From Melitaea cinxia (Eukaryota; Arthropoda; Insecta; Lepidoptera; Nymphalidae), in assembly GCF_905220565.1 (NCBI RefSeq), contig NC_059401.1:16054766-16118765 (forward strand): a stretch of DNA of 64,000 bases, written 5' to 3'. The notes beneath the pieces are model-generated. The model did no database searches, had not been told where the DNA came from, and was given only the letters and a program-made list of their open reading frames with translations. The translations under genes were made by a program, and so were the position numbers. This document shows, piece by piece, positions 44,717 through 55,026 of the stretch (position 1 is its first letter; every line of letters begins with the position of its first letter).

Positions 44717-46109
44717 GTGTAAATGGGTGTGTATGTGTGTGTATCGTTTTACAAACGTATTTTTGATGGAAGTAGGCACCAGCTAGATCAAGACGTATTG
44801 GTGTTGGTAACGGTGGATGGCTGTGCTAAAATAAGATATTTCTTGCTAGATTGACGACCTTAGTCATCAGCGAGTCAGTCAGCTACTTCAGCCAGTAAAA
44901 TAAATATTTTTGAGACATAAATAGAGAAAATTATCATTTTAAAAAGCAATAACGAACAAACTGTCCAAGCCGATGCGCCCAGCATATTTATCGATAGCAT
45001 ATTACACAGTCTTATAAATTTTAATAAAGTGAGTTACGGCGAGATAAAAGGAAGAAACAGACAAAAAATTATACGTATTACTCAAGCCGAGGGCTTAATA
45101 GGAACGCTCCCTTTAATATTGGTGCAAGGAGACCCGTAAGTTAGAGCCTTAATTTAGAGGTCATTGGACTCTCGGGCTTAGCAATTTGATTGAGTAGTGT
45201 TTTTTAATCTACGTAAAAAATCTGTCGTAACCGTCGGTGTCGGTATCACTTGATAAAAGTGTTTTTTTTTTTATTTGTAATTATCATATCGTGAGAATTT
45301 TTTTCGGAAAAAATGAAAATTTTTTTTTGATGAATTTAATATTACCCGTTCTAGTAAGAATGTATGCGTAACAATAATTATCATTTTGGTTAGAAATGTA
45401 TTTATTGTTATACGTATAATAATAATAATATCGTAAATTTATTACGCTATCAGAATATATCGGAACTGTTGATCTGTAATCATATCACCTATAAAATAAG
45501 CAAAATACATGCATGATATTTTAAAAAAAGTCACAGCATTTAAGAATTGTGGAAATAATATTGTAACTAACTAATTATAAAAATAAAAATATTGTTACTT
45601 ACACATAATAATGCTTTCCAAAAAAATATTATTTCTCGACTATAATAATCTGTTTCAAAATAAAGTGTGCCACACAAACAAATAACTATTGTTAAAAATA
45701 TTAATTAAATAAATACTACATAATTATGTTTCAAAATAAAAAATAGTTTTTACCACACAAAAAAAAAATCGGTTATCGATAAAAAACATCGATTAAAAAG
45801 TAGTGAATACAATATATTCATTCGATAGATGATTTTGATAACAAAACGAGAACAGTATTCCCTCTCGTTATCTCCGCCGTGGAGCTTGTTAAAAGTTAGA
45901 CGAATAGAGAAAAAGTTATAAGGTCTATATACAGTATTAAATTGAGAGTGAATATCGAACACATGTGTTATTTGAGCGTGTCTATTTTTAGTTTTTTTTT
46001 TTTTTAGTTCTGGGATTTAGTTATTTGCAATGATAGAGTCGTAGAGATGTACGTCTATATTAAAGGATGATAACACTTTAAAGATATATAATAGGATCCA
46101 TCAAAACAA
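44717..46109. other. AT-rich unique DNA, no gene seen
   Basis: A balanced-composition patch at about 45050-45190 (GGAGACCCGTAAGTTAGAGC) has no useful frame. Confidence 0.4.
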
Positions 46110-46193
46110 GCACCGTTGTGGATTAAGCTTCGACCCTTCTCTGACGTGGAGAAAGAAGTTTATCCCATCAGTGGTATGTTACAGGCTGAATCG
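46110..46193 (+). repeat. B-family SINE tail fragment
   Basis: CACCGTTGTGGATTAAGCTT and GGTATGTTACAGGCTGAATC are the last 80 bp of the family. Confidence 0.65.
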
Positions 46194-46258
46194 GTATTAG
46201 GATAATATTTTTTAGGAGTATTGTGAATATTTCGGTCTGGTTAGATGATTTACAGATA

Positions 46259-46522
46259 GAGGCGACTAAGGGATAGCACAGTTCCACTACCACCTTGAAA
46301 GTTAAAAAGCAAACCGATGGCGGGATTACCATACAACTGCTGACTTTAAAATACACAGGCCGAAGATGGGTAGCTGCGTCTTCGGTGCGACAAAGCCAGC
46401 CCTGCGGTCACCTACCCGCCTGCCCAGCGTGGTGACTATGAGCAAAACACATAAGCTAACGCCATTTTTGGCGTGAACCTGTGGAGACCTTTATCCGGCA
46501 GTGGACTGCGATAGGCTGTTGT
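46259..46522 (+). repeat. A-family retroposon, sense orientation, 5'-truncated
   Basis: It is the only long A copy on the plus strand. It starts inside the family at GAGGCGACTAAGGGATAGCA and runs through GGGATTACCATACAACTGCT and CCAGCGTGGTGACTATG to GGACTGCGATAGGCTG, without an ATG tail. Confidence 0.8.
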
Positions 46523-46572
46523 GTATGTGTATAAAATGTCCATTTTTGCTGTCTGTCGGACTGTTTCCCTTT

Positions 46573-46622
46573 GCCTACATAGAAAAAAGATCTATGCCCA
46601 GTGGTGGGATGTTAGGCTGAAT
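46573..46622 (+). repeat. B-family SINE tail fragment
   Basis: CTACATAGAAAAAAGATC and GCCCAGTGGTGGGATGTTAG are the 3' end of the family. Confidence 0.6.
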
Positions 46623-48194
46623 TAATCAATCGATCGATCTGTTTTTAAAGCTTCTAGTTATATATAAGCATAAGCATTTTGTTGGCATACGAAGTATATA
46701 TGTTCATAGGCATGGGAAAGCTTCTCATAAATATGGCATTTAAGTTGAAGCTTCTTTCGTGCGAGTTGACGAACGTACCAGAATTTCTGCCAGAAGTTAC
46801 AAGTTCACCGTCAACCACAAGATTAACTTTAAATACAAATTTGGGACGTGAAAGTTAGATCTTTAAGATTAAATCAATATTTTAATTTGTATTCCTTATT
46901 ATTAGACTATTAATAAAAGTGAAAAAAGTAAGAAAAAGTCGCAACGACTTTGAGAGATTTGAAAGATCAGATGAAAAGTAACTTTACGCAGATGGCTTAT
47001 TTTTTTTTTAATACTTCGCTAGCACGTGTCTAAAAAAAGTCAGTTCACCTAACAATTATACTTTATCGATATAAAAATAATGAATGAAATGTATAAAGTA
47101 TTATTATATTGGAATAAGTTTAGCGATGACGTAGAAGTTTAAATTAGTTTTTCTTATACAAGCCTTCGATTCGGAAAGTTTTCGCATATGTTAATTATGT
47201 TCGAGACTTTTCGGGCTGCTTTGAAAAATATTTATTTAATCCAACTAAAATAATATTAGGAAACCCTTATATTTACAAGGTAAAGTTGAGAAAAGGTTAA
47301 ATGAAATTAATTTAAAACGGAAAACGTTAAGAGAATATTAAGGGTTTCTAATATAATTTTTGTTTTAATTTTAAAGATTAATATTTTTTAAGTATTTCCC
47401 TTGAAAATAAACACAGAATATTTAAATAATAAGACTAAATGAGTAGCAAAAGAGTAGATTACATTAAATAATACATAGGGGTAAATATAGTTATGACTAT
47501 TTTTTTATACACGATTAAAGTCTGAGGTTTCCTTAATCTGTATCAAGATTCTAAACTTAAAATTTATTTTATTTATTAATTTATACTTTATTGCACACTT
47601 ACAATAAGAACAGAACATTAAAAAGAAGAGAAAAAAAAAACATACTGAACAAAGTACAAAGGCGGTCTTATCACTGACAGTGATTTCATACAGACAACCC
47701 GTCTATAAAGAAAACATTTGTAATATATAACAGGCACACGGTGCAATTTAAAACAATATACAATGTATAAGATTCATATATACATTTTACCTACTAATTT
47801 GTTTTAATTGTGTAAGGGAAAGATTTGTTGAATTATTATATTAGTATAAATAATTTACGCACCCTTTTTATACGTACAACAAATTTTCAATTGAATCAAA
47901 CACTTATTAAATGTTTGAACTAAACGTACACAGACAGAAATCATTATTACTTTCATGTATCAAATGACAATGGGCCCTTTACTATGGAAAAACACCCCAC
48001 GGCGGACAAAGCTGAAACATGTCTCAATTGAAAGCTATTAACCTATAGTTTTGCTTAGCAAAGAGGCATTATTGTGGCGTATGGGAATATCGAAATATTA
48101 CATTTATAATTCAGTTATGGTGATCGTATTATTTTAATGTTTTGTACACTATGTAAATGTTTAGTACTGTATGTAGATATATTTTGTGTTATTT
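46623..48194. other. AT-rich unique DNA, no gene seen
   Basis: No coding signal or recognised repeat. Confidence 0.45.
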
Positions 48195-48262
48195 GACGAC
48201 TAGCTTGGTATAGCGGTTGAAATGGCAAACTTAAGAGGTTGTGGTTTATAGTCTTGTTAAGT
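48195..48262 (+). repeat. possible eroded SINE head
   Basis: GACTAGCTTGGTATAGCGGT resembles a pol III A box in a SINE head. The B-box region (GGTTTATAGTCTTG) is damaged. Confidence 0.3.
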
Positions 48263-48325
48263 TAAGCAGCACTCAAGGAGGACATATACAAGTGAAGATA
48301 AACAAAAATAGTAGTTTATTATGAG

Positions 48326-49450
48326 TCATAATCTATGATATAATATATTATCCAAAAAGGCAGCTGGCATGAGATTAAAATTTTCTTCATGTCTAGCCCA
48401 AGAGAGGTAATATACTATGCATGCGGTATGCGCACAACAACCTACTGTTCGCCGTCCATGGATACACGAGCAATAGTATCCCTGCAATCCTTCGTATCCA
48501 TTTCTTGTGGGATCAATTAAAATATACGTGTAGTATTATCTCAATCGCACTTGCCCGGATTGGATTCGGCCTCTTATGAGCGTTTTATTTTCTATCATCT
48601 CTGGATGTCGATTCACTTCAACCACCACCTTCTACCACCCACCGGCATATTGTAACTAATCTAGATTTATTTGCTTCAATAGTGGTTAACTGTTCGCCAA
48701 ATCTTCTAGTGGGTGACATGTGCGCTTAAAATCCACACTCTTCTATGAAAGGTATGGCGTCACGAAAACCTCTATCAGGAATAAATGCGTCTTCTGATCG
48801 GAAATACCACTGCAGTCCAGATTCAGATTCAGGTAACAAAAGGTTAACGTAGAATTGTCGCGTCGGATGTTGTTGCTGCGTATGGGCCATAAATGTCGAT
48901 TATATGTCCATTTGAACATACTACTAAAAAAGGTTTCAATAAGTTCCTGTATTTGTGAAGACTATAAGTCTTTCTTTGAAATAAAAAGTTCATGCTTTTT
49001 TGCAAATAGATGTATGTCCCATCTAAAACAATAACAGCGTTTTGACCTTCATTTCCAAAAAAAAAATATTTGGAATTGTGAGATTCCTTGCTACAACTTC
49101 CTCTCTAGTTAAATGATCAATCCTAATATGAAGAGGGACGAAGTCTTCCGTCAGACATTGTCTCGTTAATCTAAGTTTTTTCTCCAAAGTTCTTCTAGAT
49201 ATTTTAAAAAATGTTGCCAATCGCTCATTTGGTTCTCCAGTCCTTATTTTTACAAGATATATGCCCAAAACTGTAGCAAGTTTTTGTGATCTTACTCTTA
49301 AAGATGGTGTGTAATCTAAAATGTTATTAAATTGATATTTTGTTAAAAATGTCCAAAAATGGAATTCATTGTCATCAAATCTGTCTCTGTTTTCGAAATC
49401 CTATTTCCTTTTTAGGCCCCATTTATAAATGTTAATAATGTCTAGCATAT
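48326..49450 (-). pseudogene. DDE transposase pseudogene (Harbinger/DDE_Tnp_4-like)
   Basis: Reading the minus strand through several frames gives a coherent protein of ~300 residues. In order: FDDNEFHFWTFLTK and an N-terminal helix region; ARNLTIPN; the first catalytic Asp in DGTYIYLQKS (49023-48994); QRKTYSLHKYRNLLKP; GPYAATTSDATI; the second Asp in PDRGFRD (around 48774); NKSRLVTICRWVVE with the likely catalytic Glu near 48630; and a C-terminal TVGCCAHTACIVYYLSWARH with Cys/His spacing like a SWIM-type zinc finger. This order matches arthropod DDE_Tnp_4 proteins of the Harbinger/IS5-like group as I know them. Lesions: a frameshift at the A-run 49057-49066, another near 48925, stops near 48849, 48726 and 48555, and a missing stretch after the Glu. 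An active transposase would catalyse cut-and-paste transposition in the nucleus; this copy cannot. Terminal inverted repeats were not found. Confidence 0.8.
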
Positions 49451-50317
49451 AATCACTGTTAAAATCTTGGTGATTCTTGGTGATTTCCAATATTGCAAAA
49501 GATAGCGGGAAGGTTCAAATAACGCATAGATCGCGACGACAGATGACGGAAAACTGCGACCGAACGCTGCGCGTACGCAGCGAAACCGGTTTTTTTATTA
49601 TCTGAGTACCTTCCCCTCTTACCTCGGAAGCGGTTCAGTGCCATGCCAAACATGTTTTAACTGTTATAGCCGTTTAGAAAAACAAACATTATGATTTATT
49701 AATAAAATAATAAGAGAAAATACTAATTATGAAAATATCATTATCTCAGCTTTCCCATTAGTTATGGGAATAAAAAATACACAGTTGTAAATTCTGTAAC
49801 ATTATCTAAAAACTTTTATAAGTTTCGTTTGTGTCCGCTAGTAGGGCAAAAGTGGGGAAAAAAGTTCCCAATGTCTTTTAAACTTTTCGTCCATTTTTAG
49901 ACGTATCAAAAGTTATTCCGCCTGTCGACGTAACGTACGCTTAAACAAGACAGGCATCTAGCCTACACGTGTGTGAACCGACGCTTCATGAAATTGCCTG
50001 TCTCGTAAAATATCGTGACATTTTTCTTTATTTATGCTGTAAAGCGTAAATATAAAACTTATTACGGACACTTTAGGCCTTTTTGTAATAAAGTTAGGTT
50101 TGCATTTTGGAAATAAATCTAACTTTCTTGTGAGACTGGAATATACCGACTCTATCAAGCTAAAAACTACAAGTCACAAACGCCAGTCAGTAAAAAGATT
50201 CCAACATTCATAGAATTTCCGAATAAATTTAAACATACATGAGCGATGTAAGCAGTTTCCATACTTATATTAAGTGAAAATTTTTATTTTTATAATAATA
50301 AAAAAAGCAATTATTTG
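49451..50317. other. flank of transposase; GC-richer 49490-49650
   Basis: A 64-codon minus frame (49459-49653) directly upstream of the transposase may be the element's 5' non-coding end. No protein is recognised in it. The rest is AT-rich. Confidence 0.35.
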
Positions 50318-50511
50318 TCTTTTTAAAGGTATGTCATCATCTTCCTGCCCTTATCTCACTTATGTAGGGTCGGCACAACAAGTTTTCCTCTTCCATTCCT
50401 CTCTATTATTCGTCATTTCAGTGCTTACTCCTTTCTTTCTTATATCCTCACTCACACAATCCATCAATTGCTTTTTTGGTCTGTCGATCGCCGATCTTTT
50501 TAAAGGTATGT
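50318..50511 (-). pseudogene. LINE ORF2 C-terminal scrap with 17-bp TSD
   Basis: A 160 bp insert (50335-50494) is bounded by a perfect 17 bp direct repeat TCTTTTTAAAGGTATGT. Its minus strand encodes the last 41 residues of a non-LTR reverse-transcriptase ORF, DRPKKQLMDCVSEDIRKKGV...TCCADPT, ending in TAA at 50360, followed by ~25 bp of 3' sequence ending GATGATG. Such C-termini (RPKKRW.DCV..D..KKG, W+++T..ADPT) are familiar from RTE-like elements of Lepidoptera. The rest of the element was never copied (5' truncation). Confidence 0.8.
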
Positions 50512-50577
50512 GTTTTGAAAATACATTTTATGTTATGCGAAATTGTATCTTTGCATTTTTTAATTCTTAACTAGTTC

Positions 50578-50700
50578 ATAAATGTCCCACTGCAGGACTA
50601 AAATTTTTTCTCTATTAGAGAAAAATTGGAGCTTACCAGGCTACTTCACTGCCAATCTGGCTGATAATTTCTAACACGAGTAACGATTGCGATCCAATGT
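50578..50700. repeat. repeat scrap with hairpin
   Basis: ATGTCCCACTGCAGGACTAA resembles the opening of B/A tails. It contains the 9-bp hairpin TTTTTCTCT / AGAGAAAAA at 50605-50625. Confidence 0.35.
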
Positions 50701-51367
50701 TTACAACAAACAATCGCAAGTCGCGGGAAAACCCATAAGAACCAGACCAGAAACAAAAAATGACTTAATGGTAACAAACATGACGTTAATAGACTTTTGT
50801 ATCATTGCACCAGAACGTTGTCGGTCGCCTATAACGTAAAAATAATTCGAACAAAGCTCTGAATAAACCATCTATGCACCTATCAAGTTTTTCGCTTGAC
50901 ATTTCACCTTTTTCCTTTAAAAATGGCGTCTGCCGGGTACCCGGTGTCTAGTTGCTTTTGAAGAATCGACCGACTTATTACTGGGACGTTTACGAATGTT
51001 CAGCTCTGTTTTTGCCTGGAATTTTTGCGGCGTCTCGTTAAATTTTGAATATATGCAACTACGGTTTTGAATTTTATTACAATTACAGTAGAGACGAAAT
51101 TCGAACAATAGAGTTAGAAAAGAATACAGCAATCATTATGTTTTTAAATTGGTTCTAAGTTACACAAAGGGAATGTGGAATGTACTAAGTTACGGTAAGT
51201 CGGAAAAATTAGTTAGGCAGAAACAAATGACATGAAATGAATCTAACATTAATTTTTTGAATAGCGAAAGTTTATTATTAAGTTTTCCGCTAAATATTAT
51301 AATGAACAAAACTATAAGTAGTAATGCTTAGCTATTTTGAACGCCATAATACTTGTGGTGTAGGTAC
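50701..51367. other. unique DNA; GC-richer patch 50910-51030
   Basis: The minus strand is open for 71 codons (50917-51132) with a basic end RHRVPGRRHF. Not recognised; probably chance. Confidence 0.35.
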
Positions 51368-51448
51368 CAGTCGACTGATATATATTTACCCGGGGCAAAA
51401 ATCAACTGCACAATCCTGGAGCAGAAAGTAAGGTCACTAATAACGCCA
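51368..51448 (-). repeat. D-family SINE head, decayed
   Basis: GGAGCAGAAAGTAAGGTCAC is the inter-box spacer in reverse complement, and the B box is mutated. Confidence 0.55.
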
Positions 51449-51458
51449 TTAGATCATA

Positions 51459-51740
51459 ATTTTTTTATATCACTAGATCGGCAAAACGTACGGCTTATCT
51501 GATGGTAAGTTATTACCGTTGCTTATAGACATCTCCAATATCAGAAGCATTGCAAACGCTTTGCCGATCCTATCCCCATTTCCTCCAGGATATCTGGTCA
51601 TCTTATTCACCAATAGGAACACAATACTGCTTAAAAACGTAAAATATATTTGGTCTATCTTCTGGTAGAGCGAGGTACTACTCTAGTCGGGTTATTCTAT
51701 ATTTTGAGCAGGAAATTTCCTGCCGTGCCCTACCTCAGTT
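51459..51740 (-). repeat. C-family retroposon, full length
   Basis: It runs from a T-run and CACTAGATCGGCAAAACGTA to GAAATTTCCTGCCGTGCCCT and ACCTCAGTT, the reverse complement of the family. Confidence 0.85.
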
Positions 51741-53262
51741 AAATATTTCATATTCAGTTGTAATATAAGATAAGAACTTTGTTACTTTTAAAATTAATAT
51801 ATTTTTTTTTAATATTTGTTGCACACACTTGACGATTACAAAGTGTAACATTAACATTACGTATACCATATGTCAGTCTAAGACAATATACCGAGTGAAT
51901 TGAATAAAGTTTGGTCCAATAAATGCACCAGCTACAAAATTATATTTCCTCACAAATACACAATCAATTGTTATAAATATACATAATGACAATATTACAT
52001 TATTATTGTCTTATTCGTTTCGTAGGAGTTTAACTACAAACAACGCGACACGAGAATTATATATATTAGATCAGTTTATATGTACAGAAAAGATATAATT
52101 CGACAAAATATATTTATGATATTAATGTAGTACGTTAGTTAACTAAATATGTCTTAATAATTAACAGTATTAACAGAAGATGATATCAATACGTACGGAT
52201 GCTGCGAAATCCTCTTGCGGAGGTACTAATTAAATTTGTCTTTATGTTCGTACTGGATTAGCTCTGCTTTACGTAACGCTTCAACGGTTTCCATGGCGAT
52301 TTTTCACGTACCGGATAGTACTAAATCTTCGATATTGTTATGTATAGATATTCATTTATCTATATGCGCGCATAACTTCCGAATGACTTTATCAAATTGG
52401 ATTATTCTTTCTAATTCCACCTATTATCATTGGAATAACGGTTTGTGTGAAGAAAAAGAAAAAAAAATATGGATACATTAACAAAAAAAAAAAAAAGCTC
52501 TATGAAGTTCATCAAATAAGACAGTTGATGATAATAAAGTTATCAAATTTGTAGTCTAAGTATAGTAAGATGATTAGGTTTTTTAAGAAACATCGGATGC
52601 ATAGTCTCGTGTGTGACCATTTTTTATAGATTTCTAAACCTTACCTACTCATACAAAATATGACACACACATACATACACACATAAGCGTACACACAAAT
52701 AAACATAATCATATACACACATGAGTCAATGACGAGTCAAATAAGATTAAATATGATTGCTTAATTTTTATGTATAAACTAATATATTAGCTTTTGAAGT
52801 ATAGATATAAAATATAGAGGAACATATATCAATACAAAATAATCAAAACAAAACATACTTTAAACTCATCTTACAAAAAAAAATCAAACGCGTCAAAAAT
52901 AAAAAACGAACTCAGCAATCCTTGTCATTTAATACTTAAAAGTGTATGATTTGTTTTAGGTCTTAATACGAGTGGGTTAAGGTTCATAAATGTCTCTTTC
53001 TTTTTCATGTCATATTAGGAAACGGAGGTCCAGCGTGTCACGTTGGACCGGACCTGTTCACTTGAAAATGAAACCAATTAAGACTTCGGTGTAAGTCATA
53101 AGAGGCAGATGATATTTGGTGTACTTGGTCAGTAAATTTTTTTGCAAGACACGGAGTTTAGTTACAGCACCTTGTACAGAAAGAAATATGTTACGTACAT
53201 ACACATTGGTATTACATATTGCTATACTGCAAATATTATTTTATAACAATTTACTAAAATAG
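51741..53262. other. AT-rich DNA; small balanced patch 52185-52460
   Basis: Apart from the small frame listed next, no gene is seen. CA-rich simple sequence lies at 52665-52725. Confidence 0.4.
52226..52294 (-). CDS. possible 22-codon ORF or exon end
   Basis: GCCATGG gives a strong start context, followed by METVEALRKAELIQYEHKDK and a stop two codons later. It could be the tail of a decayed coding exon. An in-frame stop lies four codons upstream of the ATG. Too short to call a gene. Confidence 0.12.
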   Translation of the reverse strand: METVEALRKAELIQYEHKDKFN

Positions 53263-53275
53263 TAATGTGACGGTG
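53263..53275. repeat. target-site duplication, left
   Basis: TAATGTGACGGTG, identical to the copy at 53863-53875. Confidence 0.95.
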
Positions 53276-53862
53276 AAAAAAGAAAGTATATGAAATATGA
53301 ATTATGCCATGCTTACTATATGGGTGCCAGACATGGGCGTTAACAGAACTACAAGAAAGTAAACTAAAAGTCTGCCAAAATTCAATGGAAAGAAGTATTT
53401 TAGGCATAAAAAAAGGAGATAGAGTCAAATTGCAAGAAATCAAAAAGAAAACAAAATTTAAAAATGTAAACACAGTCTACAGACAGCTTAAATGGCGTTG
53501 GACGGGACATATGTTAAGAGAAAGTAAAGAGAAATGGACTAAGTTAGTAACAGAATGGTATCCAAGAGATAGTAAAAGAAATAGAGGAAGACAAGCGAAA
53601 AGATGGGAAGATGACTTCAAGAATATAGCTGGTCCGTTATGGTCACGCTTAGCAAAAGATAGGAATACGTGGAAATCTTTAGAGGAGGCCTTTGTCGACA
53701 GACAAGCTGTTCCACACAAACACCCAGTTGCCGATCATTCAAATACAAGTTAAATTTAATTAAATCAATTTGTGTTTTTTTTAGAAAGTAGGCATATATT
53801 ATTATGTATTAGTGTTAAGAAAAAAAAGCAGCAATAAAGGCTATTTTATTTTTATTTATTTT
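53276..53862 (+). mobile_element. 5'-truncated RTE-type LINE insertion
   Basis: The 587 bp insert lies exactly between two 13 bp direct repeats. It holds the 3' end of ORF2 and ~110 bp of 3' UTR ending in T/A-rich short repeats (TTTTATTTTTATTTATTTTT). An intact element would be several kb, so more than 80% was lost at integration. Confidence 0.9.
53304..53753 (+). pseudogene. RTE-type reverse transcriptase, C-terminal 149 codons
   Basis: This is the end of the ORF2 polyprotein of an RTE-clade non-LTR retrotransposon, which in full carries an endonuclease and a reverse transcriptase and copies its RNA into nicked target DNA. Visible parts: the end of the RT domain, PCLLYGCQTWALT (residues 2-14); a basic linker LGIKKGDR and KLQEIKKKT; the RTE hallmark WRWTGHMLR (about 64-72); RGRQAKRWEDDF (94-105); and LAKDRNTWKSLEEAF (115-129). 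The first ATG is internal to the original ORF; a TGA two codons upstream was probably a Cys codon. The frame is otherwise uninterrupted, and with the perfect flanking repeats that suggests a fairly recent insertion. It is not a cellular gene. Confidence 0.9.
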
Positions 53863-53875
53863 TAATGTGACGGTG
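53863..53875. repeat. target-site duplication, right
   Basis: TAATGTGACGGTG, pairing with 53263-53275. Confidence 0.95.
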
Positions 53876-53906
53876 TAAATTTTTTTCTTAAAATTATTTT
53901 ACGATT

Positions 53907-54010
53907 CAGCCTGTGACATCTCATTGCTGGGCATAAACCTCTTTTTCTAAGTAGGAAAAGGACTGCAGCTTAATGCACCACGGAATAGCGGATATATACT
54001 TTTAGTGATA
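53907..54010 (-). repeat. B-family SINE tail and body fragment
   Basis: CAGCCTGTGACATCTCATTG and TGGGCATAAACCTC mark the 3' end on the minus strand. The copy stops in the body. Confidence 0.65.
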
Positions 54011-54469
54011 AATAACTTACTTCTTGTAAACCTAAGATAAGATCAGATAAAAATTATTAAATTAAAAGGTACAATTTACGAGTTTACAAGGAAGTGTATT
54101 TTACCAACCAATAAATATTAAACTTTTTGATCAACTAATATATATTTCTACACAAAAATACACATGATTTCAACATTTTGCATTATCATTCGTTACTTGC
54201 ACGTTTCACCACTTTCCGATCAACTATTCCTCAGACACTTTCCTACTTCTGCTATTACTAAATGAAAATACTGCAAGAGATAAACTTATAGAATGAAATA
54301 AACTTTGAGTAAAATTTCCAATATTAGGTAAATGTTCCCTTTATCGGTTTTAAGATAAAGACTGCAGTATAATCGTTTTCTCTACTAATACTAACTTATC
54401 TACTTCATAGAGTTAAAACTTTTTTTATTAAGAGAACCGCAGTATGATTTGAAAAGGTAGAGTTAGTGA
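54011..54469. other. AT-rich unique DNA, no gene seen
   Basis: No coding signal. Confidence 0.45.
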
Positions 54470-54605
54470 TCCTCCCGCGACCATGGTTGCTGTAAAGTAT
54501 CCGAAACGTCGGGCATCTAAAAAACTTATTAAACTGTGATAATATCTGAAAAAGTTGTTTCATTATAATGAGGGAAAGTCGCGTAAGCATTAGAAAATAA
54601 TAGTG
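54470..54605. repeat. H repeat, copy 2
   Basis: The core CCATGGTTGCTGTAAAGTAT with CCGAAACGTCGGG matches 20510-20545. Its right flank (GTCGCGTAAGCATTAGAAAA) is the inverted form of the left flank of copy 1. Confidence 0.6.
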
Positions 54606-54693
54606 CTAGATATTTACTAAGTAGACACCAGATCGATACAATATAACCACTATATTAGAGCGATATAAATCCATCACCATCAGACAGTGGATA

Positions 54694-55026
54694 AGTATTA
54701 AAAAGTCATCATCATCATCATTACAGGCTATACAGTCGACTGCTGGACATGGGCCTTCATAAGTTTATACCAAAAATAGCGTGAACTTATGTGTCTTGCC
54801 CATAGTCAGTCGCTGGGCAGGCGGGTTGGTGACCACAGGACTGGCTTTGTCACACCGAAGGTGCTGCTGCCCGTCTTCGGCCTATGTATTTCAAACCCAG
54901 CAGTTGAATTTTTATCCCACCACCGGTCGGCTTTTAAGTTCCGAGGTGGTAGCGGAACTGTGTTATCCCTTAGTCGCCTCTTACGACACCCACACAGCCA
55001 CCCATATAAAAACACACAGTATTAAA
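54694..55026 (-). repeat. A-family retroposon with 9-bp TSD
   Basis: AGTATTAAA occurs at 54694-54702 and 55018-55026 around the element. The body is nearly full length but lacks the last segment before CCACACAG. Overlapping frames on both strands reflect the family's GC-rich body; a frameshift splits the minus-strand frame near the segment CRKRRLRDNTVPLPPRNLK. Confidence 0.85.

Noticed and set aside
53222..53719. Minus-strand frames of 83 and 80 codons
   Set aside because: They are antisense shadows of the RTE reverse-transcriptase fragment and its flank.
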